Part shown: positions 35,146 to 43,587 of the stretch, one piece after another
Position numbering within the stretch: the first letter of the stretch is position 1
Layout of the letters: each line of letters opens with the position of its first letter
The notes under the pieces: model-generated
What the model saw: the letters and a program-made list of their open reading frames with translations, nothing else
Told to the model about the DNA's origin: nothing
Databases searched by the model: none
Position numbers and translations under genes: made by a program
DNA from: Hymenobacter psychrophilus
GTDB lineage: Bacteria; Bacteroidota; Bacteroidia; Cytophagales; Hymenobacteraceae
Reading direction: 5' to 3'
Assembly: GCF_900107135.1 (NCBI RefSeq)
Contig: NZ_FNOV01000002.1
Location: 62,001-126,000 of the forward strand
DNA length: 64,000 nucleotides

Positions 35146-35784
35146 ATGGAATTGAATGGCTTGAAAGAGCAAATCAGCTACATCATCGGCCGCGACATGG
35201 CCAACAACTTCGCCCAGCAGGGTCTCGACCTCGACGTCGATATTTTTGCCCAGTCGATGAAGGAGGCCCTCACCAACGAGCCCAGCCGCCTCACGCCCGA
35301 GCAGATGCAGAGCGCCATGCAGCAGCTGCAGGAGCAGCTCGGCGGCGGCATGGAAGATGACAACGACGACAACCAAAACGCCAACGATATGGGTAACAAC
35401 AAAGCCGAAGGCGAAGCCTTCCTGCAGGAAAACGCCAACAAAGCCGGTGTAACCACCCTGCCCAGCGGCCTGCAGTACGAGGTCATCACCGAGGGCAGCG
35501 GCCCCAAGCCCGGTCCCGGCTCGTCGGTGACCACGCACTACCACGGCACGCTGCTCAACGGTACGGTGTTCGACAGCTCGTACCAGCGTGGCCAGCCCGC
35601 TACGTTTGGCGTAAACCAGGTAATTGCCGGCTGGACAGAGGCCCTGCAGCTGATGCCTGAAGGTTCGAAGTGGCGCCTCTATATTCCCTCCGACCTCGCC
35701 TATGGCAAGCGTGGTGCCGGCCGCGACATCGGTCCCGATACCACGCTTATTTTCGATGTGGAGCTGGTGAAGGTGAACAAGTAG
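35146..35784 (+). CDS. FKBP-type peptidyl-prolyl cis-trans isomerase (FklB/Mip-like)
   Basis: A 212-residue protein folding catalyst. The N-terminal dimerisation helix region (KEQISYIIGRDMANNFAQQG, AQSMKEALTNEP, PEQMQSAMQQLQEQL) is followed by an Asn/Asp-rich linker with DDNDDNQNAND. The FKBP domain is at about 110-212 (SSVTTHYHGTLLNGTVFDSS, VIAGWTEALQLMPEGSKWRL, IPSDLAYGKRGAG, TTLIFDVELVKV). No signal peptide is seen, unlike many Mip proteins, so it is probably cytoplasmic. Confidence 0.92.
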   Translation: MELNGLKEQISYIIGRDMANNFAQQGLDLDVDIFAQSMKEALTNEPSRLTPEQMQSAMQQLQEQLGGGMEDDNDDNQNANDMGNNKAEGEAFLQENANKAGVTTLPSGLQYEVITEGSGPKPGPGSSVTTHYHGTLLNGTVFDSSYQRGQPATFGVNQVIAGWTEALQLMPEGSKWRLYIPSDLAYGKRGAGRDIGPDTTLIFDVELVKVNK

Positions 35785-35820
35785 CGTGGAAACGAAGCAA
35801 AAGATGAGCAGGTAAGCAGC

Positions 35821-36594
35821 ATGTCATCACCTTTACCGCCCCATCTGTTAGCTTCGCCACCTGAACCGACCCAAACCATGCAAGCCCCGCTGCCTCCCCT
35901 GCACCACGTTCCGCCCTACTGGGTACGAACCAGCACGGGCGGCGGCGGGGCTTTTGCCGACAATACCCCCCCACCGGGACCTCCCGCAACCCCGCGCCCT
36001 ACGCCGCCCGCCACAGAGCCGGCGCCAGAACCTCTGCCCCTGCCCTTAACGGAGCCGGAGCCGCTCACCGAAGCATCCGGGCCGTTGCTGTTGCCGCCCC
36101 CGCCGGCGGAGATGTTTACCACGCTGCGAAGTGAGGATGGCCGGGTAGCACTGACCAATGAGGGACTGGAGCTGAACGGCGAACAGTTTATCTGGCGCGA
36201 GCTGGAAGGCGTAGATGTGCAGCCGGTGCGCTGGCTGCTGGGCGTACTGTTGGGGGCCTTTAGTTTCTTTGGATTTCTGCTGGCCTACCTGCAGTTCTGG
36301 CTGAAAACTGCCCCGGCCGCGCTGGGTATCGGGCTGGGACTGGCCCTGCTGGCCTGGGGCCTGCGCGGCACCAACCGCTGGCGGGTACATCGGCCGGGCC
36401 GGCAGACCCGTTATTTTGCCCTGGCCGGCCCGGCCCGCAGCTGGCAGACTCTGGCCCAGGAGGCCAACCGCCGCATCGGGCAGCGCCACCACGAAACGGC
36501 CACCGCCGCCGGATACTGGCTGCAACAAACGGCGCTTACGGCATTACCCACCGGCTCCACGGCCGCCCCACCCAGCCCGCACCCGCCGGCCTGA
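35821..36594 (+). CDS. Hypothetical membrane protein with Pro-rich N-terminal half
   Basis: 257 residues from the ATG at 35821 (an ATG at 35878 is an alternative). Residues 20-95 are extremely Pro/Glu/Thr-rich (TPPPGPPATPRPTPPATEPA). A small globular part, FTTLRSEDGRVALTNEGLEL, precedes two adjacent transmembrane helices (LLGVLLGAFSFFGFLLAYL, LGIGLGLALLAWGL), then a basic region. The block GLELNGEQFIWRELEGVDVQ resembles small PH-like or YcxB-type sensor modules, but I would not name it. Co-directional with the FKBP gene, 36 bp apart. Confidence 0.6.
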   Translation: MSSPLPPHLLASPPEPTQTMQAPLPPLHHVPPYWVRTSTGGGGAFADNTPPPGPPATPRPTPPATEPAPEPLPLPLTEPEPLTEASGPLLLPPPPAEMFTTLRSEDGRVALTNEGLELNGEQFIWRELEGVDVQPVRWLLGVLLGAFSFFGFLLAYLQFWLKTAPAALGIGLGLALLAWGLRGTNRWRVHRPGRQTRYFALAGPARSWQTLAQEANRRIGQRHHETATAAGYWLQQTALTALPTGSTAAPPSPHPPA

Positions 36595-36720
36595 GCCAAC
36601 CACGGCTGCACTTTTGCGGCCGGTTTGCGTATGCGCCGGAGCTCGTGCGCCGCCAAGTCGGAATGGCCTGTTACCTTCGGCCCCGCTTATCGCGTTTTCG
36701 CCCTTTTTACCAGTTTCCTT

Positions 36721-38655
36721 ATGGATGCCAAACACCAGCACTCGGCCATTTCGACGGCCGGTTTGCTTATTGCCCTGGGTATTATTTACGGCGACATCGG
36801 CACCTCGCCGCTCTATGTGATGAAGGCCATCGTGTCGGGCCAGATTGATCCGCTGCTCGTGTACGGCGGCATTTCCTGCGTTATCTGGACGCTCACACTC
36901 CAGACGACCATTAAGTACGTCCTGCTCACGCTCAATGCCGATAACAACGGCGAGGGTGGCATTTTCTCGCTTTACGCTTTGGTGCGGCGGCGCGGGGCCT
37001 GGCTCTCGGCGGTGGCCATTATCGGGGGCGCGGCCCTGCTGGCCGACGGCGTGATTACGCCGCCCATCTCGGTATCGTCGGCCATTGAGGGGCTGGAAGC
37101 CATCTATCCGGATATCCCGACGGTGCCCATTGTTATCGGCATCATTGCGGCGCTGTTCCTGCTCCAGAGCTTCGGCACCCAGATTGTGGGCAAGGCCTTC
37201 GGGCCCATTATGTTCGTTTGGTTTGCCATGCTGGGCGTATTGGGCGTGAACGGGATACTGCACCACCCCGAAATCCTGAAGGCCTTCAACCCCTATTACG
37301 CCTACAACCTGCTGGTGAACTACCCCGGCGGTTTCTGGCTGCTGGGCGCCGTGTTTCTGTGCACAACAGGGGCCGAGGCGCTGTACTCCGACCTGGGCCA
37401 CTGCGGCAAGGGCAACATCCGCATCAGCTGGATTTTCGTGAAAAGCTGCCTGGTGCTCAACTACCTGGGCCAGGGCGGCTGGCTGATGTCGCAGCAGGGC
37501 CAGCAGCTGAACGGCCGCAACCCGTTCTATGAGTTGATGCCCGAGTGGTTTCTGCTCATCGGCATCTGCATTGCCACGCTGGCAGCCGTTATTGCCTCGC
37601 AAGCCCTCATTACAGGCTCGTTTACGCTGGTGGCCGAAGCCATCCGCCTCAATATGTGGCCCAAAGTGAAGCTCAACTATCCCACCGACGTGAAGGGCCA
37701 GCTGTTCGTGCCGAGCATGAACCGGCTGCTGCTGCTGGGCTGCATCGGGGTGGTACTGTACTTCCGCCGCTCCGAGAACATGGAGGCCGCGTATGGCCTG
37801 GCCATCACGCTCACTATGCTCATGACCACCATTCTGCTGAGCATCTGGTTGCAATCGAAGAAGGTGCCGCTGGCCGTTATCGGGCTGTTTGTGCTGGTGT
37901 ACGGCACCATTGAGGGGTCTTTCCTGGTAGCCAACCTTATCAAGTTTCCGCATGGCGGCTGGGTGTCGCTACTGATTGGCGGGCTGCTGGTGGGCGTGAT
38001 GTACGTGTGGCTGCGGGCCTACTACATCAAGCGCCGCCTCACCGAATTCGTTAAAATTGACCCCTACATCGAGGCTCTTAAGGAGCTGAGCGCCGATGAG
38101 TCCGTCTCCAAGTACGCTACTCACCTTGTGTTCCTGACCTCGGCCGAGCGGGCTTCGGAAATCGAGGCCAAAATCATCTATTCCATCTTCCAGAAACGCC
38201 CCAAGCGCGCCGACATCTACTGGTTCGTGCACGTCGATACCACCGACCAGCCCTACACCATGGAGTACAAGGTGACCGAGCTGGCCCCCGACGACGCCTT
38301 CCGCATCACGTTCCGGTTGGGCTTCCGCGTCGAGCAGAAAATCAACCTCTACTTCCGCAAGGTGATTGAGGAGCTGGTACGCAACAAGGAGGTGGACATC
38401 ACCTCGCGCTACGAGTCGCTGAGCAAGCAGCACGTTACCGGCGACTTCCGCTTCGTGGTGATGGAAAAATACCTGTCGGTCGAAAACGAATTCCCGACCA
38501 TGGAGAAGCTCGTAATGCAATCTTACTTCTACATCAAGCAGTTTATTGCCTCCGAAGACAAATTCTTCGGCCTCGATACCAGCTCGGTGAAAGTCGAAAA
38601 AGTGCCGCTCGTGATTTCGCCCGTCCGCGAGGTGGCGCTGCAGCGGATCAACTAA
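36721..38655 (+). CDS. kup: KUP-family potassium uptake protein
   Basis: A 644-residue K+/H+ symporter. The start is the ATG at 36721 (MDAKHQHSAISTAGLLIALG); an earlier in-frame ATG gives a non-conserved extension. The family motif IIYGDIGTSPLYVMKAI is at about 21-37. About 12 hydrophobic helices run to residue 445, with FGTQIVGKAFGPIMFVWF and CTTGAEALYSDLGHCGKGNI. The cytosolic C-terminal domain (about 450-644, HLVFLTSAERASEIEAKIIY) is larger and more hydrophilic than in E. coli Kup and may have a regulatory role. Ends at a long bidirectional terminator. Confidence 0.95.
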   Translation: MDAKHQHSAISTAGLLIALGIIYGDIGTSPLYVMKAIVSGQIDPLLVYGGISCVIWTLTLQTTIKYVLLTLNADNNGEGGIFSLYALVRRRGAWLSAVAIIGGAALLADGVITPPISVSSAIEGLEAIYPDIPTVPIVIGIIAALFLLQSFGTQIVGKAFGPIMFVWFAMLGVLGVNGILHHPEILKAFNPYYAYNLLVNYPGGFWLLGAVFLCTTGAEALYSDLGHCGKGNIRISWIFVKSCLVLNYLGQGGWLMSQQGQQLNGRNPFYELMPEWFLLIGICIATLAAVIASQALITGSFTLVAEAIRLNMWPKVKLNYPTDVKGQLFVPSMNRLLLLGCIGVVLYFRRSENMEAAYGLAITLTMLMTTILLSIWLQSKKVPLAVIGLFVLVYGTIEGSFLVANLIKFPHGGWVSLLIGGLLVGVMYVWLRAYYIKRRLTEFVKIDPYIEALKELSADESVSKYATHLVFLTSAERASEIEAKIIYSIFQKRPKRADIYWFVHVDTTDQPYTMEYKVTELAPDDAFRITFRLGFRVEQKINLYFRKVIEELVRNKEVDITSRYESLSKQHVTGDFRFVVMEKYLSVENEFPTMEKLVMQSYFYIKQFIASEDKFFGLDTSSVKVEKVPLVISPVREVALQRIN

Positions 38656-38657
38656 CT

Positions 38658-38736
38658 ATTCCACCCCGTAGCTAGCAACAAAAAGACCCCGCCGGAATCC
38701 GGCGGGGTCTTTTTGTTGCTAGCTACGGGGTGGAAT
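38658..38736. terminator. Bidirectional terminator with 39-nt perfect arms
   Basis: Arms 38658-38696 and 38698-38736. The core A5-GACCCCGCCGG / CCGGCGGGGTC-T5 is extended outwards by about 22 nt of perfect pairing on each side, reaching to within 2 bp of the kup stop and 4 bp of the M61 gene stop. Confidence 0.9.
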
Positions 38737-38740
38737 GGGC

Positions 38741-40552
38741 TTAGCTCCGTACCGGCAGCCACTTATCGAACACGCGCTGCTGCTCGGCGGTGGGATTGGG
38801 CTGGCGCTCGATGCGGTAGCGGCTGACGGGGCTGGCCAGTAGCGGGAAGTTCAGCTCCTGCACCCGGCCCTCGCGGGTGACGAGCACTTTAACGCTGGAG
38901 CCCACAGGCCGGCCGGCCAGCAGCTTGTTCAGGTCGTCAGTTACGCGCACGCCGTCGAGGCTCAGAATTTCGTCGCCCACGTTGAGGCCACCCTGCCAGG
39001 CGCTGCCGTCGCGTACCACGCCGGCCACCGTCTGGCGGCCATTGGCGGGGCTGATGCGCGCCCCCAGGTCGATGTCGGTAGCTGGGGTGGGCACAACGCT
39101 CAGGCGCAGGCCGGCATAGGCCAGGGCCTGCTCGTAGGGCAGCATTTCGGTGCCATACACGTGCTTGGTGAAGAACTCATCGAAGCGCTGACCGGCTACT
39201 TTGGCCACGGCATCCTGGTACTCCTGGTCGGTGAAGCCGCGGCCCTGCTTGAGGTAGTACTGGTCATAGAGATACTGCATCACATCATCGAGCCGCTTCT
39301 GGCCCTTGGTGGCGTTAATTACCATCAAATCGAGCGTGGCCAGAATTACCTCGCCCTTGTCGTAGTAGCTGATGGCGGTGTTGCCCGAGTTTTCGTTGGG
39401 CCGGTACTGCTTGATCCAGGCATCGAAGCTGGCGTCGGCGGCCGACTGCACCTTGTTGCCGGGCGTGTTCTCGACCCGGTTAATGCCGTTGCTCAGGTCG
39501 CCGAGATACTGGTCGGGCGAAAGGAAACCGGCCCGCTGCATAATCAGGTTGGAGAAGTACTCGGTGCCGCCCTCGCTCAGCCAGAGCATGCGGGTGTAGT
39601 TCTCCTTGTCGTAATCAAACGGCCCCAATGCCACCGGGCGGATGCGCTTCACGTTCCAGAGGTGGAAATACTCGTGCGACACCAGCCCCAGGAAGCCCTT
39701 CCAGCCGGCCTCCGATGCGTACGCATTGCGCGACACCGACAGCGTGGTAGAGAACAGGTGCTCCAGCCCGCCGGTACCCCGGTCGATGTTGTGCACAATG
39801 AACAGGTAGCGGTCGAGCGGGTTGCGGTCGACCACTTTGTGCGCCTCCTCGCACACGCGCTGCATGTCGCGGGTCAGGCGCTGCTCATCCACTATGGGGT
39901 CGCCGTACATGGCCACCGTGTGGGGCGTACCATTGGCGTTGAAGGTGTAGATTTTCTGGTTGCCGATTTCAATGGGTGAGTCGGCCAGTTCGTCGTAGTT
40001 GCTGCTGCGGTACGTGAACGTGCCGCCGGCGGGCTTGAGGCTGGTGCTTACCTGGCTCCAGCCGGCGGCGGGCTTCACTTCCAGCTGGCTGGGCAGCTGC
40101 TTGTTCTCGGCCGGATACATGAATACGCTCGTGCCGTTCACGTAGCCGTGCGAGGCATCAATAAAGCTCGTGCGCACGCTTAGCTCGTAGGCATACACTT
40201 TATAGCGCACCGCAAAGGTGCGGGCCTTGGGGTGGTACACGCGCCAAGTGTTCTTGTCGACCTTCTCGGTGCGCAGCGGCTGGCTGCCGGCCGTAGCGCC
40301 AAAGTCTTCCACGTTGCGTTCGAACTCGCGAATCAGGTACGAGCCGGGAGCCCATACGGGCATTTTCACATCGGTGTAGGCTTTGTTGAAGCCGTCAAGG
40401 TTCATCTCGACCTCGAAGTAGTGGGTTTGGGGGGCCGGCATGGCCAGCGTGTAGCGCAATGTGGGCGCAGCCAGGGCAGCCGGGGCCGCGTGGCCCAGCA
40501 GCACGCCCAGGGCCGCCACCGCCAGGCGGCGGTGAGGAGCAGTCAGGAGCAT
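38741..40552 (-). CDS. M61 family metallopeptidase (glycyl aminopeptidase-like) with PDZ domain
   Basis: A 603-residue exported peptidase. Signal peptide about 1-28 (HRRLAVAALGVLLGHAAPAA). The N-terminal beta domain (TLRYTLAMPAPQTHYFEVEM, PVWAPGSYLIREFERNV) is typical of M61. Zinc motif HEYFHLWN (HExxH), with the downstream Glu in WLSEGGTEYFSNL. A PDZ domain is at about 480-575 (ISPANGRQTVAGVVRDGSAW, VGDEILSLDGVRV). Family members prefer N-terminal Gly/Ala and act in the periplasm or outside. Confidence 0.92.
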   Translation of the reverse strand: MLLTAPHRRLAVAALGVLLGHAAPAALAAPTLRYTLAMPAPQTHYFEVEMNLDGFNKAYTDVKMPVWAPGSYLIREFERNVEDFGATAGSQPLRTEKVDKNTWRVYHPKARTFAVRYKVYAYELSVRTSFIDASHGYVNGTSVFMYPAENKQLPSQLEVKPAAGWSQVSTSLKPAGGTFTYRSSNYDELADSPIEIGNQKIYTFNANGTPHTVAMYGDPIVDEQRLTRDMQRVCEEAHKVVDRNPLDRYLFIVHNIDRGTGGLEHLFSTTLSVSRNAYASEAGWKGFLGLVSHEYFHLWNVKRIRPVALGPFDYDKENYTRMLWLSEGGTEYFSNLIMQRAGFLSPDQYLGDLSNGINRVENTPGNKVQSAADASFDAWIKQYRPNENSGNTAISYYDKGEVILATLDLMVINATKGQKRLDDVMQYLYDQYYLKQGRGFTDQEYQDAVAKVAGQRFDEFFTKHVYGTEMLPYEQALAYAGLRLSVVPTPATDIDLGARISPANGRQTVAGVVRDGSAWQGGLNVGDEILSLDGVRVTDDLNKLLAGRPVGSSVKVLVTREGRVQELNFPLLASPVSRYRIERQPNPTAEQQRVFDKWLPVRS

Positions 40553-40780
40553 TCAGAAAAAAATAAGATGGAGAACAGATGGCGCCAGCCCGACAGGCCG
40601 GCTGGGCAAAGAACGCGCAAAACCCCGAAAGGCTGCAACTACCTGCCCCTACTTAGCCGCGGCTGCCCTCAATTACCAGCGGAAGCCCAACCGCCACTGC
40701 CCCTGCCCCACCCTGCGTACCAGCCGGAACCTGCACCGTACTGCGGCCGTTAAGCAGGCCAACACCTTTTAGTTCAAGCA

Positions 40781-41437
40781 ATGCGCTACGTCTGGTCGGT
40801 TTTCTTGCTGCTGGTTGCCCTGCTGGTTGGGCGTGCTGTATGGTCGCGCCTGGGCTCTTCCACGCCTGTAGCTGCCCCGGTCGCCGCAGTTGCCCCCCTC
40901 CCGACAGCTCGCCCAACGGCCTATACGCCCACGGCGCCGCCCGCTACCCTGCCGGTTTTGGATGCCTCGCCGGCCACTACTGCCCCGCGCCCAAAACCGG
41001 CGGCTCCGGTGCCTGACACGCGGGCCCTGGCCCCGTTTACCAAAGCCGACAGCATCGTGGCTTTTGCCTTGCGCCAGCTTGGCACCAACTACTGCTACGC
41101 CGGCACCACGCCCGAGGGTGGTTTCGACTGCTCGGGCTTCGTACTATACGTTTTCGCCCGTTATGGCGTGCCCACCCCCCACTCAACTGCCCTACTAATT
41201 GATGTGGGTCGGCCCGTAGCCCGCACCGCCGCCCGGCCCGGCGACATTGTGGTGTTTACTGGTACGGCTAAAACCTCCACCACGCCTGGTCACGCAGGTA
41301 TCGTTATCAGTCCATCTGGCGAGCCTATCCGGTTCGTACACTCTTCCTCGGCCCGCCGCGAGTCGGGCGTTAAAATCAGCCAGGTGAGTGGCACCGACTA
41401 CGAGCGCCGCTTTATGCAGGTGCGGCGGGTGCTTTGA
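40781..41437 (+). CDS. C40 (NlpC/P60) family peptidase
   Basis: A 218-residue cell-wall endopeptidase. The N-terminal hydrophobic segment SVFLLLVALLVGRAVW (about 6-21) is an uncleaved anchor or signal, followed by a Pro/Ala/Thr-rich spacer to residue 85. The catalytic domain is 86-218: Cys117 in GGFDCSGFVLYVF, His in PGHAGIVISP and FVHSSSARR. It cleaves peptide stems of peptidoglycan (D-Glu-meso-Dap bond in known members). The spacer would let it reach the wall from the inner membrane. Confidence 0.92.
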   Translation: MRYVWSVFLLLVALLVGRAVWSRLGSSTPVAAPVAAVAPLPTARPTAYTPTAPPATLPVLDASPATTAPRPKPAAPVPDTRALAPFTKADSIVAFALRQLGTNYCYAGTTPEGGFDCSGFVLYVFARYGVPTPHSTALLIDVGRPVARTAARPGDIVVFTGTAKTSTTPGHAGIVISPSGEPIRFVHSSSARRESGVKISQVSGTDYERRFMQVRRVL

Positions 41438-41510
41438 AGAGGCGTTTCAGACAAACCAACTGGCGTACTGTTGCGGCCTGAGCAAGCCTGCTGAAGATTT
41501 ACGTGCTGAC

Positions 41511-41574
41511 AGTCTACATATAGCAGCACGCCCCTGCCGTGAGTACGACAGGGGCGTGCTGCTATATGTAGACT
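41511..41574. repeat. 26-nt perfect inverted repeat between the NlpC/P60 gene and the minus-strand RNA locus
   Basis: Arms 41511-41536 and 41549-41574, 12-base loop. It lies 73 bp past the peptidase stop. No long T-run; probable terminator by position between convergent units. Confidence 0.8.
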
Positions 41575-41639
41575 ATGTTCTTTCTGAAAAAAAGATTATT
41601 TCGCTCGGGTAGGCAATTTCACTCATTCACCGAATCATC

Positions 41640-41990
41640 GTAAAAGAGCGATGCCCGGCTGCCTGTGCAGACCTCCTTTTCGAGGCTGCTGGGCAAACCG
41701 GGCATCTAATCCTTCAAATCTTACCAAGCGGCTGAACTGGGGTACAGCCCCGCCATCCATTTGTAAGACCTTGCCAGAATGCGAAAACCCGCCCTGAAGG
41801 GCTAACTGGGTTCTGCGCGAAAGCTGTTGTTAAGCGCGTCCGGCGGTGAAGCGGACTACATTCGACAGGCTTGGCAGGATTTGGTTGGGACTACTAGACA
41901 TTTTGTACCTCCTTTCTTTAGATCCGACATAACCCCTGCTTCGCTGCCCAGCACATTAGGGTGGCCCGGCGGGGGCTGTAGCACTCGCTA
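41640..41990 (-). ncRNA. Putative structured RNA with embedded 23-codon ORF
   Basis: An 813-bp stretch without a normal gene (41438-42250) contains, on the minus strand, a promoter-like element at 41998-42027 and then about 350 nt rich in stems. They are GTCCG/CGGAC (41838-41842, 41852-41856); a long hairpin AACCC-GCCCT / AGGGC-GGGTT (41786-41795, 41798-41812); TCTTAC/GTAAGA (41719-41724, 41763-41768) enclosing GGGG/CCCC; and a terminal GATGCCCGG/CCGGGCATC (41650-41658, 41698-41706) followed by GCTCTTTTA. Two copies of AAAGGAGGT (41908-41916, 41671-41679) are perfect complements of a 16S rRNA 3' tail ACCTCCTTT. I cannot match it to a named RNA class. The strand rests on the promoter, the ORF and the terminal hairpin. 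Confidence 0.5.
41830..41901 (-). CDS. 23-residue ORF with strong Shine-Dalgarno inside the putative RNA
   Basis: ATG at 41901, TAA at 41830-41832. It encodes MSSSPNQILPSLSNVVRF plus [16 protein letters not shown] at 41908-41918 lies 6 nt before the start codon, the strongest ribosome-binding site I saw in the window, in a phylum that rarely uses one. The peptide is uncharged apart from two arginines and not hydrophobic. It may be a translated regulatory ORF or a true small protein; chance is not excluded. Confidence 0.4.
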   Translation of the reverse strand: MSSSPNQILPSLSNVVRFTAGRA

Positions 41991-41997
41991 CGCATGG

Positions 41998-42027
41998 TAA
42001 AGTTAAACGCTATAGTGATGGTTCAAA
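41998..42027 (-). promoter_or_regulatory. Candidate promoter of the minus-strand RNA
   Basis: On the minus strand: TTTG (42027-42024), 18 bp, TAACTTTA (42005-41998). It fits the Bacteroidota TTTG-N18/19-TAnnTTTG consensus except for the last base. Predicted transcription start about 41990. Confidence 0.5.
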
Positions 42028-42250
42028 ATAAAAACAGCTTTTTTTACGACGCTAACCCGTATTTCATTCCATCTCCTTGATTTTCACAGTCTTTTAGCAC
42101 TTGTTTTCTTTCTATTAACTGGCTCGACCAGATCTTGGCCTTATAGTTGCAACACCCCAGATGAGCCCAAAATCGGGCAGCGTAACCTATTCAGCCGGAT
42201 TTCACTATCTTTTCCCACGAATCAACTCCCACTTCACCATCACCAATTCC

Positions 42251-42688
42251 ATGAAAAAATTTCTTCTGTTAAGCGTGACTTTCCTCTTTGGTCTGTTCGC
42301 ATCGGCTTCGGCCCAAACTCTCTCGCCACTGGGCGTGTGGACCAACGCTGAAAAGAAAGCCACCTTCGAGATTTACAAGTGTGGCGATAAGCTTTGCGGT
42401 AAAATTGTGTCGCTGACTGTGCCTAACGATGCGGCTGGCAAGCCCAAAACTGATACCCAGAACCCAGAACCCAAGCTCCGTACCCGCCCGCGCCTGGGCA
42501 TGGTATTCATGAATGGCTTCGAGTACGACGAGAGCAACAAATGGGACGACGGAAAAATTTATGATCCGGAAACCGGCAAAACTTATTCCTGCTACATGAA
42601 AATGCTGAATGCCAACACGATGGAGGTAAAAGGCTACATTGGTTTCTCGCTCATCGGCAAATCGCAGACCTGGACGCGGATTAAATAA
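42251..42688 (+). CDS. DUF2147 domain-containing secreted protein
   Basis: 145 residues from the ATG at 42251 with a clear signal peptide (KKFLLLSVTFLFGLFASASAQ). The mature protein is a single DUF2147 domain: PLGVWTNAEKKATFEIYKCG, KLCGKIVSLTVPNDAAGKP, GMVFMNGFEYDESNKWDDGK and IYDPETGKTYSCYMKMLN, ending SLIGKSQTWTRIK. The family is small, beta-rich and periplasmic, of unknown role. The longer upstream frame is rejected because it places residues before the signal peptide. Confidence 0.88.
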   Translation: MKKFLLLSVTFLFGLFASASAQTLSPLGVWTNAEKKATFEIYKCGDKLCGKIVSLTVPNDAAGKPKTDTQNPEPKLRTRPRLGMVFMNGFEYDESNKWDDGKIYDPETGKTYSCYMKMLNANTMEVKGYIGFSLIGKSQTWTRIK

Positions 42689-42711
42689 GGCCTACCAGCA
42701 CACCAGCTTCG

Positions 42712-42746
42712 GCGGGGCTTCCGGTAACGGAAGCCCCGCTTTTTTT
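42712..42746 (+). terminator. Intrinsic terminator after the DUF2147 gene
   Basis: A 12-bp stem GCGGGGCTTCCG / CGGAAGCCCCGC (42712-42723, 42728-42739) followed by T7. Confidence 0.93.
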
Positions 42747-42850
42747 GGACCGTTGGGGCGGCTTTCGGCCCGTTATTTGGAAAGGGCCGCGGGCCGGCCG
42801 GCAAACCATTTGCCGGGCCAGTAGTTACCCCTGAAACTCTACTACCTATT

Positions 42851-43483
42851 TTGCTCGATCTGCTCAAACTGCTTTTTACCGGCTCCGCACCCATTTCGGG
42901 CGAGTGGCAGCCGCTGCACCGTAGCCCGGCGCAGGAGCGGCATCGGCAGCAGTGGCTGGCTCAACAGGTATACCTGAACTGGGCCGGTCCTTACTTCAAG
43001 GCCTACCACTACCAGAAGGCCGGCCTACCCGGAGCCCGCTTTCGGGTGCAGCTGGCCCGCAAGGAGGGTCAGCGCGGGGCCGTGTTCCTCTACGACCCCA
43101 GCATGGGCCCGGGCAATTTCCAGCACTTCTTCGATTTTATCCGCGACCGGGTACTGGCTTTGAGCTATCAGCTGGGCGCTGCCGATCAGCGTACCCTACG
43201 CCACGAGCGTTACGCCGAAACTACCCAGAAATACTTCCTTAAACCCCAACCTAACGACTGTACCGATACCGGCCGCTGCAACCAGCGCTTCGGTAACGTA
43301 ACCATCGATTTAGTGAGCATTAACGGTCAGCCCGGCTTTATCCGGCTCGCCAACGACCCTTTCGCTGATACCATTTTTACGCCGGCCGCTACTTTCGATA
43401 CCCTGGTAGATGCTGTCTTCAACCTACCCCCGGCCCCGGCCGAGGTAGAACAGTTGATTAGCAAGTATAGAAAAGGGAGTTAA
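42851..43483 (+). CDS. Conserved hypothetical protein
   Basis: About 210 residues, probably from the TTG at 42851 (no upstream in-frame ATG). Soluble, without a signal peptide; aromatic- and basic-rich (QQVYLNWAGPYFKAYHYQKA). It has a distinct PSMGPGNFQHFFDFIRDRVL block and a Cys-containing turn NDCTDTGRCNQRFGN. I do not know the family. The last five codons (KYRKGS end) and stop are inside the left arm of a 51-nt palindrome shared with the convergent gene. Confidence 0.6.
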   Translation: MLDLLKLLFTGSAPISGEWQPLHRSPAQERHRQQWLAQQVYLNWAGPYFKAYHYQKAGLPGARFRVQLARKEGQRGAVFLYDPSMGPGNFQHFFDFIRDRVLALSYQLGAADQRTLRHERYAETTQKYFLKPQPNDCTDTGRCNQRFGNVTIDLVSINGQPGFIRLANDPFADTIFTPAATFDTLVDAVFNLPPAPAEVEQLISKYRKGS

Positions 43484-43587
43484 AAACTGAGCGTTAAAAA
43501 GTAGAAACGGCCGCTGAACGACTCTCGAAAGAGGCAGTTCAGCGGCCGTTTTTACTTTTTAACGCTCAGTTTTTAACTCCCTTTTCT
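43469..43587. terminator. 51-nt double-arm palindrome overlapping both gene ends
   Basis: Arms 43469-43519 and 43537-43587 pair with one mismatch around a 17-base loop. The core AACGGCCGCTGAAC / GTTCAGCGGCCGTTTTT is a bidirectional terminator. The outer arm runs 15 nt into the plus-strand coding sequence and just into the stop codon of the minus-strand gene. Confidence 0.9.

Noticed and set aside
41850..41885. ATTCGACAGG on the plus strand as a tmRNA 5' motif
   Set aside because: No matching tRNA-like 3' half with a T-loop or resume-codon tag is found in the region.
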